From: Ignavibacteria bacterium
Lineage (GTDB): Bacteria; Bacteroidota; Ignavibacteria; Tepidaquicellales; Tepidaquicellaceae
Assembly: GCA_019694675.1 (NCBI GenBank)
Contig: JAIBBK010000012.1
Location: 1-64,000 of the forward strand
Length of the DNA stretch: 64,000 nt
Direction: 5' to 3'
Both the position numbers and the translations under genes were made by a program. The notes under the pieces are model-generated. The model had not been told where the DNA came from. It made no database searches and saw only the letters and a program-made list of their open reading frames with translations. Numbering within the stretch: the stretch's first letter is position 1; every line of letters begins with the position of its first letter. This document shows positions 34,245-43,867 of this stretch, one piece after another.

Positions 34245-36728
34245 TCATTGTTCGGCATTCAGATTGACACCAACCCTTATCGCCTTGAGATTTGAGACAC
34301 CCTGCAATTCCTCCAACTCAAACTCCTCAAGATTTTTAAGAAGCATTTCCTTTGATTGAAGAAACTTTATATACTCCAGATATTCACCGATCTCTTCTCT
34401 TGCGGCATAAACCAGCGCGATCTTTGCCGGCTGGGTCAGGCGCTCATTCGCACCTTTGATCTGGACCTTGTCAATTCTCTTCTTGAGGATCTCGTATCTG
34501 ACGTTGTAAGTTCCGTCAACATCAAACTTCTTTTCATCATATCTGAACCTGATTGACAAAGGCGAACCCTGAATGAGTATGAGGTGCGCCGTATCAAGAG
34601 GAACCGGCAATTCGGTTTTCATCACAGCTGTCTCTCTGGCAATTTTGCACATGATGCTTAGCTGCCAGATGCGGAGATTGTTCAGATACAGCATTTCAAA
34701 TTTTCGGTCCTTCACCATTGACTGACCAATATATATTGTATGATCCACTCCGTCTGTCTTGAACCTCTCGAAATAGTGCGGGAATACTTCCTGAACCTTC
34801 GGCTGCTCAGCGTCAAGTATAGATGCAATCAGATTACTTATGTTAGATGCACTGTCTTCATACTGTCTCCTTTTTTTATAGATCACTCCCAGTCGTCCGT
34901 CCAGCCTTTCAATATACTCTTCATACAATTTTCTGTTGCTTTCATTCATTGAACCGAGGTGCCTCAGCACAGGATTCAATTCTTCCCTCACAAACCATTT
35001 TGCATTTGCTTCATCCGGGCTGTCAGCACTTACTTGAAGCAATGTAACCTTCTCATGTATTTTATGCCTTAACTGCTCCAATGCAAGATTTCCCTTTGAT
35101 CCTGTGAACCTGCCAATCGTTTCGGAAGCAAGCTCCAGATTCTCTACAAGATCATCATTGATTGAAATACTTCTCTGCACAGAAGAATTTCTGATATCAG
35201 ACAATCCGTAGAGCGAATAAACATTGTCAAATACTATGTCTTCAATTTCTACAATCCTGCCTTCGTTTCTTTCGGACAACACCACTGCTGCCGCTTCCCT
35301 GAAGCGCCATTCAAGTGATGGATGAATAGCCGTGCACTTCTCTTTTATGATCGCATCTATTCTTCTGTCTCTGTCATCCATTATTTCGGAAACTGCCAGA
35401 GAGAGCAACGGAAACAGTTCACTTAACTTCAGAGCGTTAATCGGACTGATCATTCCCGGAGTGGAAGAACATAATTCAAGGACACCCACTATCTCATCTT
35501 CATGTATTAGGGGTGCGACAAGGACATTTCTTATACCTGATCTGAGGATTGATTCTTCAAGCTTGCTGCGTTTTTCCTTGTTCTTAAGATCATGACAAAT
35601 TGAGATCTTCTTTTTGATAATTGCCTGTCCGTGAATTGTGTCTTCAGTAATTGGTTCGCCCGAATTCTCTGCATCTGCCCCAACAAAGCTGTAACCGATC
35701 TTCGTAAATGAGAGCTCATCTATTACAGAACTGCTGTTATAAGAAGAAAGTCCAAGCAACAGTCCGGGGCAATTGATAAGTGAGCGAAGCTTGTGCTGAA
35801 GTTTCAAAAAACCGGATAACACAGCAACGGAGTCCTTCTCAAGAAGATCATTTTTAATGTCGGAAATAATTGCAGTGTCGGTGACGTTTATCAGATTGAC
35901 AACAAGAAACCCCCGGAATATATAGTTCTCAGGTTCCAGAAGCTCTTTCATGAAGTTGATATCATATATCCGCATTTTCGCCTCTGTCAATTGTTCCTCT
36001 GTGAGTTTCTTAGGGGTGGTCTTGCAGTGAATATGAAGAAACTCGTTTGCCGTATTCACTTTAAAGTGCCTGTCAAGGCCGGTATCCGGGTCAGTGATCT
36101 TGAATATTATGGGTATTGAGAAGTGCGCGTTCACATCATAATGGACCTTCAGGATCGATGCATATCCTGCCATGTTCTTGCCATAGTCAAATACTTCATC
36201 ACTGATATTTCTTTCCGTAATGACATTCTTGTTTTCAAAACCCGTTACTGCTTTGAAACCGGGGGTTGCAAAGAATGGCTCTTCACTGAATGCTTCTGAT
36301 GCGGCATATGTTTGACGCGTGAAGAATGCTTCAGGAAATACAAACATCATCATCTCGTTTAGCAGCTCTTCATTTTCATTGATCACATCCTGCTTAAGAT
36401 CAGTTGACAGGAACGGATGATCGCTTCCAAGCTTCCCGATAATTTCTGAAGCAAACCTTCCTTTCAGAGACTTATCATTTACAGATATTTCGCGGATGTA
36501 TTCAATGAGCTTCTCAAAGCTAAGCGCGGTTTCAAAATGCAGCGCGCTTTTGTAATTATCCTTGAGTGACTTTCCTCTTGTAAGTACAAATTGAGTGAAG
36601 TCATCAACGCCGATATTATCGTTGATCACAATTATTTCTTTATAGTTGAATTTACTGAAATGAACTGAACTCTGAAAACTATTTTTTGTACCCGATAGAT
36701 GAACTGTTACCGCTGAAAGATCTTCCAC
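34245..36728 (-). CDS. Large GAF-domain protein
   Basis: 827 residues, cytoplasmic, no signal peptide. A GAF domain occupies ~300-450: around GLSSYNSSSVIDELSFTKIG and RNVLVAPLIHEDEIVGVLELCSSTPG, the latter matching the classic GAF central strand-turn. The N- and C-terminal thirds are helical, without recognised catalytic motifs; no kinase, GGDEF or phosphatase domain follows. The start is GTG 36728: a TAG precedes it in frame, and AAGGA lies ~9 nt upstream. It is probably a ligand-sensing or scaffold protein. Homologous layouts occur in Bacteroidota, with unknown function. Confidence 0.8.
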   Translation of the reverse strand: MEDLSAVTVHLSGTKNSFQSSVHFSKFNYKEIIVINDNIGVDDFTQFVLTRGKSLKDNYKSALHFETALSFEKLIEYIREISVNDKSLKGRFASEIIGKLGSDHPFLSTDLKQDVINENEELLNEMMMFVFPEAFFTRQTYAASEAFSEEPFFATPGFKAVTGFENKNVITERNISDEVFDYGKNMAGYASILKVHYDVNAHFSIPIIFKITDPDTGLDRHFKVNTANEFLHIHCKTTPKKLTEEQLTEAKMRIYDINFMKELLEPENYIFRGFLVVNLINVTDTAIISDIKNDLLEKDSVAVLSGFLKLQHKLRSLINCPGLLLGLSSYNSSSVIDELSFTKIGYSFVGADAENSGEPITEDTIHGQAIIKKKISICHDLKNKEKRSKLEESILRSGIRNVLVAPLIHEDEIVGVLELCSSTPGMISPINALKLSELFPLLSLAVSEIMDDRDRRIDAIIKEKCTAIHPSLEWRFREAAAVVLSERNEGRIVEIEDIVFDNVYSLYGLSDIRNSSVQRSISINDDLVENLELASETIGRFTGSKGNLALEQLRHKIHEKVTLLQVSADSPDEANAKWFVREELNPVLRHLGSMNESNRKLYEEYIERLDGRLGVIYKKRRQYEDSASNISNLIASILDAEQPKVQEVFPHYFERFKTDGVDHTIYIGQSMVKDRKFEMLYLNNLRIWQLSIMCKIARETAVMKTELPVPLDTAHLILIQGSPLSIRFRYDEKKFDVDGTYNVRYEILKKRIDKVQIKGANERLTQPAKIALVYAAREEIGEYLEYIKFLQSKEMLLKNLEEFELEELQGVSNLKAIRVGVNLNAEQ

Positions 36729-36914
36729 CTAAGATCCTTCCCGCTCGTTCCAATACTTCCGGTTTGGGAAAGGGAATGAAAACCAATTTATGAAGAGCAA
36801 CATTGCCAAGACATTGCGTGGAAACTGCAAGAATTGTGCCTAAGGCAAAGCATGATTCACTTATTGCAATTGCTATTCATTCTATTCATATTTGCCAAAA
36901 GAATTTCCCCTAAA

Positions 36915-38663
36915 ATGAAGAAGCTTTCGTTCATAACAGCATTGCTGTTGGTTTCATTGGCAATCAGCCCGGCGTTTTCACAAGCGCCTCAAGTAACAGG
37001 AATTTCACCGCAGAGACAAATACTCAATGCGCCGAGGTCAACTCAGATCACTGCAACTTTCAATACCGCAGTTGACCCTGCATCAGTAACCAATCTTACA
37101 TTCAGAGTCTTTGGAAGACAATCGGGAGTAATACCGGGCAGCCTGCAACTTCAGAATGGGAACACACAGATAGTTTTTACACCTTCCGCTCCAATGCTTG
37201 CAGGCGAATGGATGACCGTTTCTCTTTCAAAAGGAATAAGAAGCGCAGGCAATGTGAATATGGAGAAGGGCTATGCATGGAATTTCTGGACAAAGGCAGA
37301 GCCGGGGACACTTAATCAGTCAAGGATAAAGACTATTCCGGTAAGGCGTTCCGGTGAAGGACATATTCAATGTTACGGTGCGCTGGGATGTGATTTCAAT
37401 GACGACGGAAGAACTGACCTCGCTATTGTGAATGAGATCTCAAACGACTTCAGAGTCTATCTCAATAACGGAAATAACTATGATACGATGTACTCGCTTC
37501 ATCCAATGCCTGCCGGTATTAGGGCAAGTCCGAGCGAAGCGGCAGATTTCAATCATGACGGAGTTGTGGATATAGTTGTTGGGAACGTGGGAAACAATGT
37601 GCTGAGCTATTTCAGAGGAACAGGCAATGCGGGCTTCGATCCGGAGGTTCCGTATCTTGCAGGCAACAATGTCCGTGGTGTTGCATTCGGTGATTTTGAC
37701 GGTGACGGTTATGATGATGTGATCACGGCTAACCGTGGCGGCAATAATATTTCTATCTTCCGCAACAACGGAGACGGAACATTTGGCGCGGCGCAGAACA
37801 TAAATACAGTTGGAAATCAGGAAACCGGCGTGATGGTTACCGATGCAAACAATGACGGCATACTCGATGCCTTTGTTGCATGTTACTCCAGCGGTGAAGT
37901 CTTGCTGATGCTTGGTGACGGTAATGGAAGTTTTACATTTTCTTCAAGGTCTGCTCTTAACGGCGCTCCATGGGCAATAGTTGTTGGCGATATAAACAAG
38001 GACGGATATCCCGATGTAGCCGCCGCATTATCAAGTTCCAACAGGATCGGCGTTATCTTCAGCAACGGCGCCGGCGGACTCGGCAGTGTTACAAACTACA
38101 CGTCGGGACAATTTCCTTTGGCAATTGACATAGGGGACGTTGACGGTGATAATGATCTTGATCTCATTGCAAGCAATTATGCCGGCGGTACATTCAGCGC
38201 TTATCCTAACAACGGAAGCGGCGTGTTTACAAACAGCCCCATCACGCTTCCCTCTTCGGAATCCGGCTCATGCATTACCGTTCATGACCGCGACAACGAC
38301 GGAGATCTTGACCTTGCCGGTATTGATGAGATAGATGATCTGCTTTTTATTTTCAATAACGGTACGACATCGGTGAATCAAATTTCATCAAACACACCTG
38401 AGACATTTACGCTTCATCAGAATTATCCTAATCCGTTCAATCCATCAACAAAGATAAAGTTTGATCTTCCCAAAGAAGGAAGATTATTGTTGAGAGTATT
38501 CAATTCAGCAGGCAAGCAGATGGCAGTTCTTGCAGATGAAGTGCGTTCAGCGGGCAGCTATGAAGTACAATGGTATGCAACTTCATTCCCTTCAGGCATT
38601 TATTTTGCGGAGGCGGAGTTCAACGGAATGACTGAAGTGAAGAGAATGGCGCTGGTGAAGTGA
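36915..38663 (+). CDS. Secreted Ig-like/FG-GAP repeat protein with T9SS sorting domain
   Basis: 582 residues from ATG 36915; upstream in-frame starts at 36834 would place ~27 residues ahead of the signal peptide (MKKLSFITALLLVSLAIS, cleavage after AFS). Residues ~27-130 form a bacterial Ig-like (SbsA_Ig/Big_5) domain (QVTGISPQRQILNAPRSTQ). Residues ~160-490 are FG-GAP/VCBS repeats with Ca loops (DFNDDGRTDLAI, DFNHDGVVDIVV, DFDGDGYDDVIT, DVDGDNDLDLIA). The C-terminus has NYPNPFNPSTKIKFDLP, a type A T9SS sorting domain. Surface or released protein, probably adhesive or binding. Confidence 0.92.
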   Translation: MKKLSFITALLLVSLAISPAFSQAPQVTGISPQRQILNAPRSTQITATFNTAVDPASVTNLTFRVFGRQSGVIPGSLQLQNGNTQIVFTPSAPMLAGEWMTVSLSKGIRSAGNVNMEKGYAWNFWTKAEPGTLNQSRIKTIPVRRSGEGHIQCYGALGCDFNDDGRTDLAIVNEISNDFRVYLNNGNNYDTMYSLHPMPAGIRASPSEAADFNHDGVVDIVVGNVGNNVLSYFRGTGNAGFDPEVPYLAGNNVRGVAFGDFDGDGYDDVITANRGGNNISIFRNNGDGTFGAAQNINTVGNQETGVMVTDANNDGILDAFVACYSSGEVLLMLGDGNGSFTFSSRSALNGAPWAIVVGDINKDGYPDVAAALSSSNRIGVIFSNGAGGLGSVTNYTSGQFPLAIDIGDVDGDNDLDLIASNYAGGTFSAYPNNGSGVFTNSPITLPSSESGSCITVHDRDNDGDLDLAGIDEIDDLLFIFNNGTTSVNQISSNTPETFTLHQNYPNPFNPSTKIKFDLPKEGRLLLRVFNSAGKQMAVLADEVRSAGSYEVQWYATSFPSGIYFAEAEFNGMTEVKRMALVK

Positions 38664-38666
38664 GAG

Positions 38667-38708
38667 TTGAAAATTGAAAATTAGAAATTGAAAATTGAAA
38701 ATGAAGAA
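38667..38708 (+). repeat. 7-bp-period repeat (ATTGAAA)n, left arm
   Basis: About five imperfect copies of ATTGAAA directly after the T9SS gene stop. The reverse-complementary repeat occurs at 39318-39354, so the pair forms an inverted repeat enclosing the four-helix-bundle gene. Confidence 0.8.
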
Positions 38709-38893
38709 TTCGCATAGAAGTTTTCGAGAGAACTGTTCAGAATGAAGATATATGTTGCATATGATTACCTGATTTTTGACTTTACGCTGTTCGCACTAAT
38801 TGTTCTTATGTGAGAACATAATAACTGGCACGAACTCAATGATACTTTGAATGGATGATTTGATATGAACTAAAAGGAAAAGGAATCGCCAAG

Positions 38894-39247
38894 ATGAAAG
38901 AGAATATGATAAAGCAGAAGAGTTTTGAGCTGGCTATGAGAACAATTGAGTTATACAAAGTACTTCAGTCAGAAAAGAAGGAATTCATACTTTCCAAGCA
39001 ACTTCTTAAGTCAGGTACATCAGTTGGAGCGATGGTTAGGGAGTCTGAACATGCAGAAAGCAAAGCAGATTTTATACATAAGCTTTCTGTGGCTTTGAAA
39101 GAATCAAATGAAACGCAGTATTGGCTTGAGCTTCTAAAAGCTTCAAATATAATAGACCAAGATCTTTTTCAGCAAGTTCACAGTGAAACTACACAGGTTA
39201 CAAGTATCTTGGTATCAATATTAAAGAGTATGAAGGGAATTAAATGA
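38894..39247 (+). CDS. Four-helix-bundle protein (23S rRNA intervening-sequence S23 family)
   Basis: 117 residues with the S23/IVP family pattern: a first helix SFELAMRTIELYKVLQ, then EFILSKQLLKSGTSVGAMV with the conserved SGTSVGA turn, RESEHAESKADFIHKLSVA, and KESNETQYWLELLKASNII. The family was first met inside 23S rRNA intervening sequences and is now widespread as free-standing genes; some relatives act with diversity-generating retroelements. No reverse transcriptase lies nearby. It is isolated between the inverted ATTGAAA-type repeats, with 230 bp of non-coding DNA before it. Molecular function unknown. Confidence 0.92.
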   Translation: MKENMIKQKSFELAMRTIELYKVLQSEKKEFILSKQLLKSGTSVGAMVRESEHAESKADFIHKLSVALKESNETQYWLELLKASNIIDQDLFQQVHSETTQVTSILVSILKSMKGIK

Positions 39248-39317
39248 TTCAGGCCACCAATTTTGATTACAGTACAGTCTAATATGTTTTCTTCCAAATG
39301 GAGGACTTCACGACAAT

Positions 39318-39354
39318 CTTCAATCTTCAATTTTCAATTTTCAATTTTCAATTG
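39318..39354 (-). repeat. 7-bp-period repeat, right inverted arm
   Basis: About four copies of TTCAATT on the plus strand, the reverse complement of the repeat at 38667-38708. Together they could pair over ~30 bp around the four-helix-bundle gene. Confidence 0.8.
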
Positions 39355-39393
39355 CTTGTCAAGTTTTCGGTAGATTCGAAATTTCAGTTGATA

Positions 39394-39401
39394 TAGCTTT
39401 G
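39394..39401 (+). promoter_or_regulatory. -7 promoter element of the ada gene
   Basis: TAGCTTTG fits TAnnTTTG exactly; no clear -33 TTTG lies 19-21 nt upstream. Its location supports ATG 39416 as start, because transcription would begin after the alternative GTG at 39401. Confidence 0.35.
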
Positions 39402-39415
39402 TGCAAAAAAGACAA

Positions 39416-40462
39416 ATGAACAATACATTATCAGACCGCGTCAAGTATAATGCGCTTGTAAACAAAGATAAGAGCTACGAAGGCATCTTTTTTGTAGGCG
39501 TGAAGACGACCGGCATTTTCTGCAGGCCTTCGTGCACTGCAAAGAAGCCTAAGAGGGAAAATGTTGTCTTTTATGAGACATCTCTTGACGCAATGCGGGA
39601 CGGATTCAGGCCGTGCAAGGTCTGCAGGCCTCTTGCGCCGCTCGGCGAAACCCCCGAAGACATAACAGCGCTTCTGAAACAGATAGAACTGAATCCGTTT
39701 GAGAAGATAAAGGACTACGACCTAACACTAAGGGGATTACAGCCGTCAAAGATCAGAAGGTGGTTCATTGCAAATCACGGAATGACGTTTCAGGCATATC
39801 AGAGACTTATGAGGATCAACAGCGCTTACACAAACATAAGTAACGGAAGCAAAGTCACGGACGCCGCGTTTGACAACGGCTACAGCTCGCTCAGCGGATT
39901 TCAGCACACATTCAAAAAGGCCGCAGCAATGAATCCGAAAGACGCCGGCTCCAGGGAGCCTCTCGCACTTACAAGGATAGAAACTCCTCTCGGACAAATG
40001 ATTGCAGTTGCTTCTTCAAAAGGGATCTGCATTCTGGAGTTTACAGACAGGCGAATGATCGAGACACAGTTCAGGCAGGTCGAGAAGCATTTTAAATCTC
40101 CTATTCTTCCGGGCAAGAACAAACTCTTCGGGATCCTGAAGGAGCAGTTGTCGGAATATTTCAAAGGAAAGAGAAAGGAATTTGAATTGCCTCTGCATGT
40201 TGTGGGCACGCCGTTTCAGAAAAGTGTATGGGAAATTTTGAGGAAGATTCCTTACGGAGAGACTATCTCCTATAAAAAGGAAGCGGAGATGCTGGGAAAG
40301 CCTTCAGCAGTAAGAGCAGTTGCAAATGCCAACGGACACAACAGGATCGCAGTGATAATTCCGTGTCACAGGGTCATAGGAGACAACGGAAAGTTGGTTG
40401 GATACGGCGGCGGACTCTGGCGAAAGGACCGGCTATTGAAACTTGAGAAAAGCAATTCATGA
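39416..40462 (+). CDS. ada: Bifunctional Ada: DNA alkylation-damage sensor and methyltransferase
   Basis: 348 residues. The N-terminal Ada zinc domain has four cysteines: Cys36 and Cys40 in FCRPSC, Cys67 and Cys70 in CKVC. Cys36 is the phosphotriester methyl acceptor by analogy. Next is an AraC-type helix-turn-helix region (KIRRWFIANHGMTFQAYQR, DAAFDNGYSSLSGFQHTFK), then the MGMT domain with acceptor Cys317 in IPCHRVIG and RAVANANGHN. All active residues are present, so it should repair O6-alkylguanine and, once methylated, activate transcription. It stands alone. Confidence 0.95.
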   Translation: MNNTLSDRVKYNALVNKDKSYEGIFFVGVKTTGIFCRPSCTAKKPKRENVVFYETSLDAMRDGFRPCKVCRPLAPLGETPEDITALLKQIELNPFEKIKDYDLTLRGLQPSKIRRWFIANHGMTFQAYQRLMRINSAYTNISNGSKVTDAAFDNGYSSLSGFQHTFKKAAAMNPKDAGSREPLALTRIETPLGQMIAVASSKGICILEFTDRRMIETQFRQVEKHFKSPILPGKNKLFGILKEQLSEYFKGKRKEFELPLHVVGTPFQKSVWEILRKIPYGETISYKKEAEMLGKPSAVRAVANANGHNRIAVIIPCHRVIGDNGKLVGYGGGLWRKDRLLKLEKSNS

Positions 40463-40474
40463 CACAGCTTCATC

Positions 40475-41323
40475 TCAATTGCGGCCGGACTTTGCAATGC
40501 GTTTTGTGAGAGGATGAAGAAAGATCAGGATCTTTCTTAGCCAGTCCGGTCTCTGGCTGTCAAGCCTTGCGTCAAAATTCCAGTTGCTTTCCGACACTCT
40601 CTCAAGCATCACTTTGGGGTGGGTACCATTGAATCTCTTCAGGTTTCCGAGATCGTCGTAATTCCTGAACCCTTCAATGTTCTTCTCTGCGGTTTCGCCG
40701 TCGTTGTAAAGCATTTCAAAATCCCTCCTCTTAGTGATCAGCTTTTCAGGCGGCCTCACCCAGCCGTAGTGAAAGATCTCAGCATTCACATCTGCAACCT
40801 TCAGCTTACTGCCGTCTCTGTGCCTGAAGTCCATGGCATCTCCCCAGGAAACAATTGCCGGCGAATTTCTGATAACCCTTGTTTCACGGATGTACCAGTT
40901 TCTGTAATTGTCCTGATAATATTCATAATTTCCGTAGAAGTGCACATAGCTGAACCTGAGGCCTTCTATGGTCTTTCTGTCAAGATTCGTTTTCATTGCT
41001 GAGCGAACTGTATCAAGATATTTTTCATGCAGAACTTCATCTGACTGAATATAGAACAGCCAGTCGCCTTTGCATTGCTCCTTCGCTTTGTTTGTCTCTA
41101 CCGAAAGCACCATCCCGCCCCGAAGGCTCATGTCCCAGTCGCTTTCAAAGATCCTTATCTTTTCGCTCTCAATAGAGCGAACCGCCTCAAGCGTCCCGTC
41201 CTCTGACCTTCCCACATTGACTATGAACTCGTCGCAAAGGGGCAGAACGGAAAGTATCGCTTCTTTGAACGGATAGGCGTAAAACTCGCCGTTCCTTATT
41301 ATCGTGAAGCCGGAGACTTTCAT
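40475..41323 (-). CDS. Glycosyltransferase family 2
   Basis: 282 residues with a GT-A fold: N-terminal KVSGFTIIRNGEFYAYPFKEAI, a Cys-Asp-Glu/Gly-Arg region (PLCDEFIVNVGRSEDGTLEA) typical of GT2 nucleotide-binding strands, and a DxD-like acidic motif in WLFYIQSDEVLHE. It probably transfers a sugar from an NDP-sugar in polysaccharide or protein glycosylation. The acceptor is unknown. Convergent with ada (12 nt apart), with no other glycan genes beside it. The 281-bp region between it and asnS holds no recognised element. Confidence 0.88.
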   Translation of the reverse strand: MKVSGFTIIRNGEFYAYPFKEAILSVLPLCDEFIVNVGRSEDGTLEAVRSIESEKIRIFESDWDMSLRGGMVLSVETNKAKEQCKGDWLFYIQSDEVLHEKYLDTVRSAMKTNLDRKTIEGLRFSYVHFYGNYEYYQDNYRNWYIRETRVIRNSPAIVSWGDAMDFRHRDGSKLKVADVNAEIFHYGWVRPPEKLITKRRDFEMLYNDGETAEKNIEGFRNYDDLGNLKRFNGTHPKVMLERVSESNWNFDARLDSQRPDWLRKILIFLHPLTKRIAKSGRN

Positions 41324-41604
41324 TAATACGCTGGATTAAGTTCATGCCGGAATGATCAGAAGCTTCCGGACATCAATACAGAGAAAACGTAATTGAGATT
41401 TTCAGTTGATCAAGATAAAGATTTGTGCCGTATCTTAACAGATATTTGCAGACGTCAGGAAAAGCAGGCAATTATTACAGCATTGCCCGGCTGAACGGTG
41501 AGCTTCATCAGCGTTGTCATTGCGGGTGTTCCCAACTTCTTCATTTCATTACACAGCCCCGTTTCGTAAATTGCACCATTCCTATTAATTTACCCCAATG
41601 ACAT

Positions 41605-42945
41605 TTGGAACAAAGAGTTTACATTAATAAGATCGCGGATTTTGTTGATAAGGAAGTCACGATCAAAGGCTGGCTTTACAATATCAGGTCATCAGGAAAG
41701 CTTATGTTTCCGGAACTGAGAGACGGAACGGGCTTAATTCAGGGCGTGGTGGTCAAAAGCGCCGTGCCGGAGAAGGTGTGGGAAGATTTTTCAAAGCTTA
41801 CGCAGGAATCTTCCGTAATAGTCACAGGTACCGTTTCAAAGCATCCGAAGAAAGAAGGCGTTTATGAGCTTCAGATTTCAGGCCTCGAGACGATCGCTGT
41901 CGCTGAACCATATCCGATCACTCCCAAGGAACACGGAGTTGATTTTCTGATGGACAGGCGGCATCTCTGGATGAGGTCGCCAAGGCAGACGGCAATTTTG
42001 AGAGTAAGGAATGAGATCATACAGGCGATCAGGGAATATATGTACAACAACGGGTTCGTTCTCTTTGATACGCCGATCTTCACTCCGAATGCATGCGAAG
42101 GAACAACAACACTCTTCTCCACGGATTATTTCGACCTTGGCAAGGCCTATCTTTCGCAATCCGGACAACTCTACGCGGAAGCCGGGGCGCTCGCGCTTGG
42201 TAAGGTTTACACGCTGGGCCCCACTTTCAGAGCGGAGAACTCAATGACAAGAAGGCACATCACGGAATTCTGGATGATGGAACCCGAAATGGCATACTAT
42301 GACATTGACGACGACATGGACCTTATCGAAGACTTTCTCGAATACGTTGTACAAAGAGTGCTTGAAAGATCAAAGGCCGATCTGGATTTTCTCGGCAGGG
42401 ACATTACAAAACTGCAGAATGTGAAGAAGCCATTCCCGAGGATCACATATGAAGAAGCAGTTGAAATACTGAGGAAGAAGGATATTCCGCTGATAAGAAA
42501 GACCGCAAACGGCGAAGAGCACATCAGGCCTTTCCCGTGGGGTGAGGATTTCGGAGCTCCGCATGAGGAGGCAATAGTTGAGCAGTACGATAGACCGGTA
42601 ATGGTGCACAGATGGCCTGCGGAAGCAAAGTCATTCTACATGAAACGCGATCCGAACGATCCGAAGATCGCGCTTGGCGTTGACGTGCTTGCGCCGGAAG
42701 GTTTCGGTGAGATCATCGGCGGCTCACAGCGTGAAGACAATTTTGAAGAGCTTGAAAAGAGGATCAGGGAGCATGATCTTCCGCTCGAAGAGTTTCAATG
42801 GTATCTTGATCTGAGAAGGTTCGGCAGTGTTCCGCATTCAGGCTTCGGACTCGGAGTGGAGCGTATGGTTTCCTGGATCTGCAACCTCGAGCATATTCGC
42901 GAAGCCATTCCCTTTGCAAGAAGGCCGAACAGGATCAGGCCATGA
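41605..42945 (+). CDS. asnS: Asparaginyl-tRNA synthetase
   Basis: 446 residues, class II synthetase. OB-fold anticodon-binding domain at ~15-105 ([18 protein letters not shown]). Catalytic core with motif 2 in [21 protein letters not shown] and motif 3 in [14 protein letters not shown]. The [12 protein letters not shown] and [16 protein letters not shown] segments match AsnRS rather than AspRS. The start must be TTG 41605: [13 protein letters not shown] aligns with the normal N-terminus and no in-frame ATG lies upstream. Confidence 0.95.
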   Translation: MEQRVYINKIADFVDKEVTIKGWLYNIRSSGKLMFPELRDGTGLIQGVVVKSAVPEKVWEDFSKLTQESSVIVTGTVSKHPKKEGVYELQISGLETIAVAEPYPITPKEHGVDFLMDRRHLWMRSPRQTAILRVRNEIIQAIREYMYNNGFVLFDTPIFTPNACEGTTTLFSTDYFDLGKAYLSQSGQLYAEAGALALGKVYTLGPTFRAENSMTRRHITEFWMMEPEMAYYDIDDDMDLIEDFLEYVVQRVLERSKADLDFLGRDITKLQNVKKPFPRITYEEAVEILRKKDIPLIRKTANGEEHIRPFPWGEDFGAPHEEAIVEQYDRPVMVHRWPAEAKSFYMKRDPNDPKIALGVDVLAPEGFGEIIGGSQREDNFEELEKRIREHDLPLEEFQWYLDLRRFGSVPHSGFGLGVERMVSWICNLEHIREAIPFARRPNRIRP

Positions 42946-42970
42946 GACTGCGAAGTAAATTTCCGCAAAC

Positions 42971-43432
42971 ATGAAACGAATAATAATTGATTGCAATAAT
43001 CTCCTGCACAAGATCCCTTCCCTGAAAGCAATGCACTCATCGGACATGCAGGGAGCTGCAATGGCCCTCAGGGACTTTGTGAGATCAAGATATGCCGGCA
43101 GGGAGAAGATCACATTCGTCTTTGACGGCTACGGCAGGAATGAGGGCGCAGGAGTCATCTATTCGGGCAAGCTGACGGCCGATGAAATAATAAGGCAGAT
43201 GATCACGGACTCCCGCAACGGAAGAGAGCTTATCATTGTCAGCTCTGATACAGGCATTACAATGCTTGCCAAAGAGTGCAGTTGCAGGGTCATTCCTTCG
43301 GAGAAGTTTGCGAATGATCTATCAGGCAATACTGCAAGCCCGGCAAGAGGCAAGAATGTGAATGAGATCATTGAGAAGCCGGACAGGTCAACAAGAAAGG
43401 AACTTGAAGAGTATAAGAAGCTTTTCACCTGA
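42971..43432 (+). CDS. NYN/YacP-like domain protein (PIN-like RNase fold)
   Basis: 153 residues with the NYN/PIN-like N-terminus IIIDCNNLLHK (Asp7, Asn9, Asn10), ITFVFDGYGRNEGAG and the acidic strand ELIIVSSDTGITMLAKECSC, whose Asp residues would bind metal. YacP-type proteins are putative RNA endonucleases associated with rRNA and mRNA processing. The C-terminal 35 residues are polar and variable. It begins 25 nt after asnS and so is probably co-transcribed with it. Nuclease activity is inferred from the fold. Confidence 0.85.
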   Translation: MKRIIIDCNNLLHKIPSLKAMHSSDMQGAAMALRDFVRSRYAGREKITFVFDGYGRNEGAGVIYSGKLTADEIIRQMITDSRNGRELIIVSSDTGITMLAKECSCRVIPSEKFANDLSGNTASPARGKNVNEIIEKPDRSTRKELEEYKKLFT

Positions 43433-43512
43433 CTAAAGTCACACAGGCATTGCATTGATTTATGCGCTTTGCCAAATCACAAATATTTACTGCACATTTC
43501 AATTTTTACAGG

Positions 43513-43833
43513 ATGAATCATCAGGACATAGATACGCGTTCATTCAAAGAGAAGCTTGAAGAAGATGCATATGTATTGCTTGACGTCAGAACGGAGGATG
43601 AATACAATGCGGGGCATCTCACGGGATCAATGAACATTGACTTTTATTCTCACAACTTTGAAACCGACATTGACGAATTGGACAAGAGGATGAAGTATCT
43701 CGTTTACTGCAGATCGGGAAACAGGAGCCGACAGGCAATGTACCTGATGAGGGATCTCGGTTTTGAAGAAGTTTACAACCTTGCCGGCGGAATAATTTCA
43801 TGGCATGACCACGGGTTTGAAATTGTAAAATGA
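43513..43833 (+). CDS. Single-domain rhodanese-like sulfurtransferase
   Basis: 106 residues from ATG 43513 with the close ribosome binding site ACAGG; an upstream non-ATG start at 43462 is unlikely. Rhodanese motifs: VLLDVRTEDEYNAGHL, active-site loop with Cys66 in VYCRSGNRSRQA, and the C-terminal LAGGIISWHDHGFEIVK. The six-residue loop CRSGNR fits a persulfide-carrying sulfurtransferase (PspE/GlpE type). No signal peptide, so cytoplasmic. It lies 34 nt before fbp. Confidence 0.92.
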   Translation: MNHQDIDTRSFKEKLEEDAYVLLDVRTEDEYNAGHLTGSMNIDFYSHNFETDIDELDKRMKYLVYCRSGNRSRQAMYLMRDLGFEEVYNLAGGIISWHDHGFEIVK

Positions 43834-43867
43834 CACCTTTCATCATCCTTAAGGAGGAATTCCCGCA

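Noticed and set aside
41324-41604. Riboswitch or T-box ahead of asnS
   Set aside because: No terminator or known leader motif was visible in this 281-bp gap.
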